DNA from: Hermodarchaeum sp048939595 | GTDB taxonomy: Archaea; Asgardarchaeota; Hermodarchaeia; Hermodarchaeales; Hermodarchaeaceae | NCBI GenBank assembly: GCA_048939595.1 | Contig: JBHLPI010000003.1 | Location: forward strand, 3,877 to 67,876 | Length of the DNA stretch: 64,000 nt | Direction: 5' to 3' | In this document: piece after piece, positions 59,613-64,000 of the stretch | Numbering within the stretch: position 1 is the first letter of the stretch | Layout: each line of letters begins with the position of its first letter | Made by a program: the position numbers and the translations under genes | Notes under the pieces: generated by a model | Database searches by the model: none | What the model was told of the DNA's origin: nothing | The model's input: the letters and a program-made list of their open reading frames with translations, nothing else

Positions 59613-59939
59613 TTGAAATCGCTTACTAAAAGGTTCTGGCAGATAGTGATGATTGAGCCACATAATAAGGGAACCTTACTTAGAATCCGCGTGAAGCCGC
59701 GTTCAAGAACACAGGCTATTTTTCTAGATGAGGAGTGTTCTGTTCATGTAAAAGCTGCACCAACTCGTGGAGAAGCGAATCTTGAAGTTCTAAAAGTCAT
59801 CGCTAGAGCATTAGGAATCCATACTGATCGCGTTCACCTAATCACCGGGAAAACGACCCAAAATAAAATCATCCTAATAGATGAAATGGACCCCCAATCA
59901 GTTTTGGAGGCGTTGAAGAACTCATCGCTTACTCTTTGA
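59613..59939 (+). CDS. DUF167 (UPF0235/YggU) family protein
   Basis: A small protein of the DUF167 family with LLRIRVKPRSRTQAIFLDEE, VHVKAAPTRGEANLEVLKVI and DRVHLITGKTTQNKIIL, the canonical conserved stretches. TTG 59613 gives 108 residues; an internal ATG at 59649 would give a shorter protein closer to usual length. The family is broadly conserved and its function is unclear. The 3' end overlaps the DNA ligase gene by 11 bases (convergent). Confidence 0.88.
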   Translation: MKSLTKRFWQIVMIEPHNKGTLLRIRVKPRSRTQAIFLDEECSVHVKAAPTRGEANLEVLKVIARALGIHTDRVHLITGKTTQNKIILIDEMDPQSVLEALKNSSLTL

Positions 59940-61704
59940 CTTTTGTTTGCGATTTATAGGCGTTAAGGATAACTTCGGTAGATGTTGCTTCTTCAGGAGA
60001 TTTGTCATCGCGCCAAGTTCCATCAAATCGAGGAAAGCGGATAGCCAACCCTTCATTAGGTGCAATTTGGTCATATGCACAGGTGTGCACCGGGCTTCGT
60101 GTAATTTCATCCCCTACAACTTGAAACACAAGAGCAGGTCTAAACCAAACGTCGGCTTCCATTTTCGAGTCAACTAGAGCATCTTTGTGTTTAAGCAAAT
60201 ATGGTTTGAAGCGTTCTGGTAATTGCTCAAGTTCTTCATCACTAAAACCTGTCCCGACTTTACATACGGTTTTAAATTCGCCACTCTCTTCATCGCGAAC
60301 AGCAGCTAATAAAGCGCCATAGGTTTTAGCGCGGCGCCCTCTACCCCAAAAAGCTCCAACAACTACAAGGTCAACGGGACCGATTGCCTGGGCCTGGTAT
60401 GATTCTTTTAACTTCACCCATAACCAGCTTCGCGCCCCTGCACGATAAATAGAATCAGGTTTAGTAGATTTCACAATCAATCCTTCCCCACCATTATCAA
60501 GAGATTCACGGAACATCTTTTCAATTTCAGAAGAGCTAGATTGAACCTGTGCAGGAACAAGGCGAGCAAAATTATTTTGATCTACGATTTCTTCCAAATG
60601 GTTTCGCCGAGTTAGATATGGTTGGTGTGTAAGATCGGTTCCATTAACGAATAAACAATCAAAGAAAAATATTGCAACCGGAATTTCTTGAATCATTTCT
60701 TCAATCTTATACTTTCTTCTGCGTCGCATTAGTATTTGAAAGGGAAGTAATTTTTGTGGGTCTTGCTTGTCTACCGCAACAGCTTCCCCCTCTATGATAC
60801 AATCCTTTGCTTTGATATTTGTCAATATGAGCTGCACAACATCAGGGTACATTGAAGTAATTTGTTCAAGGCGACGAGAGAATATCACAATATCGTCACC
60901 TCTTTTATGAATCTGCATCCGTTCTCCATCAAGTTTCCATTCACTTGCAAACTTACTTTCTAATTTCTCGCTAATTTCTTGAGGAGTCGAAAGTTTTTGA
61001 GCAGCCATCATACGAATGGGTTTTCCAATCTGGACTTTGACCTTTTCAATACTATCAAGCCCCTCAAAAGCAATTAGACCTGCTATGTATCCCAAATCAC
61101 TTGTAATATTGTAAGCACGCTCAATCTCATCGCGATGTTCTTTGCCACCAGCAAAGGCTTGTGCAAGGGCATCAATAACAGTCATCTCAGCGATACCAAG
61201 ACGTAAAGTGCCGGTGACAGTACGCAGCAAATAACGTGCTTCAAGCGGAGTAGATGCATTAATTAGACCAGCTAGAGTGCGAATCTTAAGGTCAGCACTC
61301 CCTGATCCTTGAGCAGAGGCAATTTTCACTAACGCACCATGAACTTGTTGGATTGACAGCGGAGCTTGAAATAAAGCCGTTTGGCGTTTTGATTCAAGTA
61401 ACTTTTCAATTGCAGTCCCGATATCTCCAGTTGTGTTCACAGTTTCTGTTACCTTATTATTATTGATTCCAAGGGCAATTGATATTGCGTTAATTGCCAT
61501 CTTTTCAGCTATTCCAATTTCTGGTTTTCCAGTCCAATCAGGATAGAGTGTGCCTTGAGTGAGATAGACAACCTGTGCAATAGTTTCAGCATTGGTCGTA
61601 TTTTCGAGGTACTTAAGGAGTACAGCAAGTATGTCTGTCATTTCTAACCTTTTTGTTGTATTCTCTAATCGAGAATAATATTGACAAATCTCTCGATACT
61701 GCAT
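59929..61704 (-). CDS. lig: ATP-dependent DNA ligase
   Basis: Joins Okazaki fragments and repair nicks. The 591-residue protein has the N-terminal DNA-binding domain (TTKRLEMTDILAVLLKYL; GTLRLGIAEMTVIDALAQAF), the adenylation motif FASEWKLDGERMQIHK with catalytic Lys about 257, VAIFFFDCLFVNG, GGEGLIVKS and the OB domain with VDLVVVGAFWGRGRRAKTYG. ATG 61704 (MQYREIC) is chosen as the family start; the longer frame to 61734 is less likely. Archaeal-type ligase I. Divergent from the AmrS gene. Confidence 0.96.
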   Translation of the reverse strand: MQYREICQYYSRLENTTKRLEMTDILAVLLKYLENTTNAETIAQVVYLTQGTLYPDWTGKPEIGIAEKMAINAISIALGINNNKVTETVNTTGDIGTAIEKLLESKRQTALFQAPLSIQQVHGALVKIASAQGSGSADLKIRTLAGLINASTPLEARYLLRTVTGTLRLGIAEMTVIDALAQAFAGGKEHRDEIERAYNITSDLGYIAGLIAFEGLDSIEKVKVQIGKPIRMMAAQKLSTPQEISEKLESKFASEWKLDGERMQIHKRGDDIVIFSRRLEQITSMYPDVVQLILTNIKAKDCIIEGEAVAVDKQDPQKLLPFQILMRRRRKYKIEEMIQEIPVAIFFFDCLFVNGTDLTHQPYLTRRNHLEEIVDQNNFARLVPAQVQSSSSEIEKMFRESLDNGGEGLIVKSTKPDSIYRAGARSWLWVKLKESYQAQAIGPVDLVVVGAFWGRGRRAKTYGALLAAVRDEESGEFKTVCKVGTGFSDEELEQLPERFKPYLLKHKDALVDSKMEADVWFRPALVFQVVGDEITRSPVHTCAYDQIAPNEGLAIRFPRFDGTWRDDKSPEEATSTEVILNAYKSQTKVKE

Positions 61705-61800
61705 TTCACATCTCTTATAACTCAGATACTTCATCAGAGAAAAAGATAGTCACGCGGTTATCTGATATTAACGGAACTCTTTTGCCTTTTCGTATATTAG

Positions 61801-62934
61801 TTGAAAAAGACGATGACTCGATGTCTGATTTGTCAACAAATAGATGGATTAGCCGAAGTTCTTCCTATATGTGCATCTTGTTTGAGAACTATGCCAGATG
61901 AATCAGATGAAATCATTCAAGCTGCTCATAAATGGCGTTCATACCTATTTGAATTACCTGATATTGTCTTTAAGGGAACAAATGGGATTCAGTGTAAAGT
62001 ATGTGCAAATGAGTGTTGTATTCCTGAAGGCGAACAAGGTTATTGTGGTCTCCGAATGAATCAGAAAGGACGACTTGTTCAGAAGGTCTCCGCTACAAGA
62101 GCTTTATTACATTATTATTTGGACCCACACATTACAAATTGTTGTGGATCATATTTCTGTCCCGGAGGAACAGGTGCTGGATATCCAAAGTGGTCCATGA
62201 GGTCCAACTCAGAGTATGGCTTTTCGAATCTTGCGGTGTTTTTCTATGGGTGTAGTTTGGATTGTCTGTTTTGCCAAAATGTATCCCACAAACAAATCGC
62301 TCAGGGAACAACGATAACATCAGATAAGCTTCTCAATGTCATTGAAAACAACTCGAAGATATCTTGTATATGTTATTTTGGCGGATCACCAGAACCTCAA
62401 CTCCCATTTACAATACGCTTTATGGAAACTTGTAAGAACCATTTTGAACAGCGAATACTCCGTCAATGCGTTGAGATGAATGGTCATGGTAATCCATCGT
62501 TGATGAAGAAAATGGGAAAACTAGTGGAAGAAAGTGGCGGCATTATAAAGTTTGATTTGAAAGCTTTTTCAGATCCAATATATCGAGCACTTTGTGGAAA
62601 CTCAAGGAATGCAATATTTGATAATTTTTCAATGCTTGCAGATACTTTGCCATTTGAAAAAAGAAGATACCCTCCTCTAATGGCGACTACGTTACTAGTT
62701 CCCTATTATGTAGATGAATACGAAGTGACCGAAATTGCTCGATTTCTTAAGAACTTAAATCAACCATCTATTGAGTATAGTCTCTTAATTTTTCATCCAC
62801 ATCATCTAATGAGAGATCTTCCTGTTACTCCCTTAAAACAGGTGCAACGTTGTTACAATGCGGCCAAGCAAGTGCTAGGCAAACCCCCTCATGTTGGAAA
62901 TATTGGTTTGCTTAATGGAAGGCTTGAACTCTAG
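61801..62934 (+). CDS. amrS: AmmeMemoRadiSam system radical SAM enzyme (AmrS)
   Basis: A 377-residue radical SAM protein. It has an N-terminal Cys-rich region (CLICQQIDGLAEVLPICASC; GIQCKVCANECCIPEGEQGY), the cluster motif FFYGCSLDCLFCQNVSHKQI with CxxxCxxC, GGSPEPQLP and LKAFSDPIYRALCGNSRNAI. This is the PflA-like AmrS type which in other genomes lies with AMMECR1 and MEMO; those genes lie at 45.2 and 50.8 kb here. TTG 61801 is used; ATG 61813 is an alternative. Substrate is unknown. Confidence 0.9.
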   Translation: MKKTMTRCLICQQIDGLAEVLPICASCLRTMPDESDEIIQAAHKWRSYLFELPDIVFKGTNGIQCKVCANECCIPEGEQGYCGLRMNQKGRLVQKVSATRALLHYYLDPHITNCCGSYFCPGGTGAGYPKWSMRSNSEYGFSNLAVFFYGCSLDCLFCQNVSHKQIAQGTTITSDKLLNVIENNSKISCICYFGGSPEPQLPFTIRFMETCKNHFEQRILRQCVEMNGHGNPSLMKKMGKLVEESGGIIKFDLKAFSDPIYRALCGNSRNAIFDNFSMLADTLPFEKRRYPPLMATTLLVPYYVDEYEVTEIARFLKNLNQPSIEYSLLIFHPHHLMRDLPVTPLKQVQRCYNAAKQVLGKPPHVGNIGLLNGRLEL

Positions 62935-62966
62935 TAAAAATTATAGTAAGGACTAGAGAAACGCTT

Positions 62967-62972
62967 ATATTG
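62967..62972 (+). promoter_or_regulatory. TATA box of thermosome gene
   Basis: TTATAT about 49 bases upstream of the thermosome ATG, with GAGGTGA (63008-63014) as ribosome binding site. Expected start of transcription near 62995. Motif-based inference. Confidence 0.4.
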
Positions 62973-63020
62973 AAGAGAAAAGTGCAACATCCTTACTTTT
63001 ACCAAAAGAGGTGACCCACC

Positions 63021-64000
63021 ATGTCGTTAGGTGGAACTCCCGTACTATTGCTCAAAGAAGGAACAAAGCGTGAACGTGGCCGCGATGCACAACATAATAA
63101 CATAATGGCGGCTGTAGCAATTGCAGAAGCGATTAGGACAGCACTTGGTCCAAAAGGCCAAGATAAGATGCTCGTTGATAGCTTTGGAGACGTTACAATT
63201 ACAAATGATGGCGCTACTATTCTAAAGGAAATTGATGTAGAACATCCAGCTGCAAAGATGATTGTGGAAGTTGCTAAAACCCAAGATGATGAAGTGGGGG
63301 ATGGTACAACTTCTGCTGTTGTCTTAGCAGGTGAACTGCTCAAACAAGCCGAGATGCTTATTGATCAGAAAATCCATCCCACTGTAATAGTGGAAGGATA
63401 TCGAAAGGCAACTGAAAAATCCCTTGAAGTGTTGGATTCCATTGCTCTTGATGATTCAAGTGTTGCAATGCTCAAAAAGGTTGCAATGACATCGATGCAA
63501 TCAAAGGTCGTCTCTGAATTTCGGAAATTCCTCTCCGATTTGGCAGTAACTGCTATTCAACGTATTACTGACACCGTTGATGGGGCTAAAAGTGCTGATC
63601 TTGATAACGTCAAAGTCGAAAAGAAGCAAGGTGGCACAATTCGTGATACGATGTTCATTGAGGGCATCGTTCTTGATAAAGAAATTGTCCATCCGGGTAT
63701 GGAGAAAAGCGTTCCAAATCCAAAAATCGCTCTTATCCAAAGTGCTTTTGAGGTCGAAAAAACCGAATTCACAGCAAAAATCGATATCCGGGAAGTTTCG
63801 CAAATGCAAGCTTTTCTGGATGAAGAAGAACGAATGCTAAGGGAAATGGTGGCTAAGATTAAGAAAACCGGTGCCAATGTTGTTCTATGCCAGAAAGGCA
63901 TTGATGATGTTGCTCAACATTTTATGGCACAGGAAGGTATCGTGGCTGTACGCCGTATCAAAGAAAGTGATATGGAGAAACTAGCACGAGCCACTGGTGG
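63021..64000 (+). CDS. thsA: Thermosome subunit (group II chaperonin), truncated by window end
   Basis: The first 326 codons of a thermosome/CCT subunit. ATG 63021 is preceded by GAGGTGA. It begins with LGGTPVLLLKEGTKRERGRD, NNIMAAVAIAEAIRTALGPK and then the ATP-binding GDVTITNDGATILKEIDVEH and GDGTTSAVVLAGELL; the apical region VEKKQGGTIRDTMFIEGIVL is in frame at about 210-230. The reading frame is open through base 64000, so the remaining roughly 220 codons lie beyond. Folding chaperonin of the cytoplasm. The alpha/beta label is arbitrary. Confidence 0.97.
   Translation, partial: MSLGGTPVLLLKEGTKRERGRDAQHNNIMAAVAIAEAIRTALGPKGQDKMLVDSFGDVTITNDGATILKEIDVEHPAAKMIVEVAKTQDDEVGDGTTSAVVLAGELLKQAEMLIDQKIHPTVIVEGYRKATEKSLEVLDSIALDDSSVAMLKKVAMTSMQSKVVSEFRKFLSDLAVTAIQRITDTVDGAKSADLDNVKVEKKQGGTIRDTMFIEGIVLDKEIVHPGMEKSVPNPKIALIQSAFEVEKTEFTAKIDIREVSQMQAFLDEEERMLREMVAKIKKTGANVVLCQKGIDDVAQHFMAQEGIVAVRRIKESDMEKLARATG

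Noticed and set aside
63501..63901. Minus-strand frames near the right edge
   Set aside because: They are antisense to the thermosome coding sequence, which is open from 63021 to the window end.
1..64000. CRISPR arrays, intact insertion sequences, prophage or rRNA operon
   Set aside because: Reading through the window shows no regularly spaced direct repeats, transposase genes other than the TnpB relic, phage genes or rRNA.

Overview
The window (about 40% GC by eye, compact, few gaps) comes from an archaeon and, by gene content, an Asgard archaeon. Archaeal markers include a TFB, an Rpc34-like subunit, Nop5 with fibrillarin, Gar1, SRP19, S30e and S8e, an archaeal class I CCA-adding enzyme, HerA and NurA, NucS, an LSm protein, Rio2 and a thermosome. 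Eukaryote-like signatures point to Asgard: a Rab/Ras-like GTPase (33.8 kb), a probable profilin (59.2-59.6 kb), several Roadblock/LC7 proteins around an MglA/Arf-like GTPase (18.8-21.2 kb), a possible longin-like protein and a possible EMC6-like membrane protein. I cannot fix the lineage within Asgard from this window.

Layout: 0-3.7 kb glmS, elp3 and a short S30e gene on the minus strand. 3.9-9.0 kb is a plus-strand run for RNA biogenesis (nop5, fibrillarin, a DUF61 protein, an HTH regulator, trm1, an RlmE/FtsJ methyltransferase). 9.0-12.0 kb is mainly minus-strand information genes (rpc34-like, TFB, gar1, srp19, rps8e), with hypA and hypE on plus. 13-18.6 kb holds a smc-scpA-scpB operon preceded downstream by a longin-like gene. 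18.8-21.2 kb is the Roadblock/GTPase cluster. 21.3-27.6 kb holds uppS, a NYN protein, a coiled-coil protein, a decayed TnpB, an acyl-CoA synthetase subunit, a GPN GTPase, a regulator, a lipid-kinase-like membrane protein and an HD protein. 27.7-30.4 kb is nurA-herA, followed by a tRNA with a large insert and ileS. 33.7-39.0 kb has the Rab-like GTPase, nucS, a methyltransferase, lsm, DUF460 and rio2. 39.2-44.3 kb has small regulators, a prepilin peptidase, a KaiC-like ATPase, an EMC6-like protein and rqcH. 44.4-51.7 kb has CBS, AMMECR1, cca, iorAB and MEMO. 51.8-59.6 kb has regulators, uncharacterised winged-helix/cyclin-like genes, fae-hps, gapdh and profilin. 59.6-64.0 kb has DUF167, DNA ligase, the AmmeMemoRadiSam radical SAM enzyme and the first 980 bp of a thermosome gene running off the end.

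Metabolic hints: HypA and HypE imply an NiFe hydrogenase elsewhere; IorAB and an ADP-forming acyl-CoA synthetase beta subunit suggest peptide or amino-acid fermentation with ATP formation; Fae-Hps suggests pentose supply by the reverse ribulose monophosphate route; the GAPDH is of the bacterial class I type.

Not visible as ordinary long reading frames but recovered by reading: S30e (3570-3743), a DUF4177-like small protein (56768-56941), a frameshifted TnpB remnant (23527-23790) and the truncated thermosome gene. Most worth a second look: the profilin gene followed in frame, after one amber codon, by 168 open codons; the Roadblock/GTPase array; the tRNA whose anticodon arm cannot be resolved; and the TFB whose first zinc-ribbon cysteine pair lies upstream of any usable start codon.
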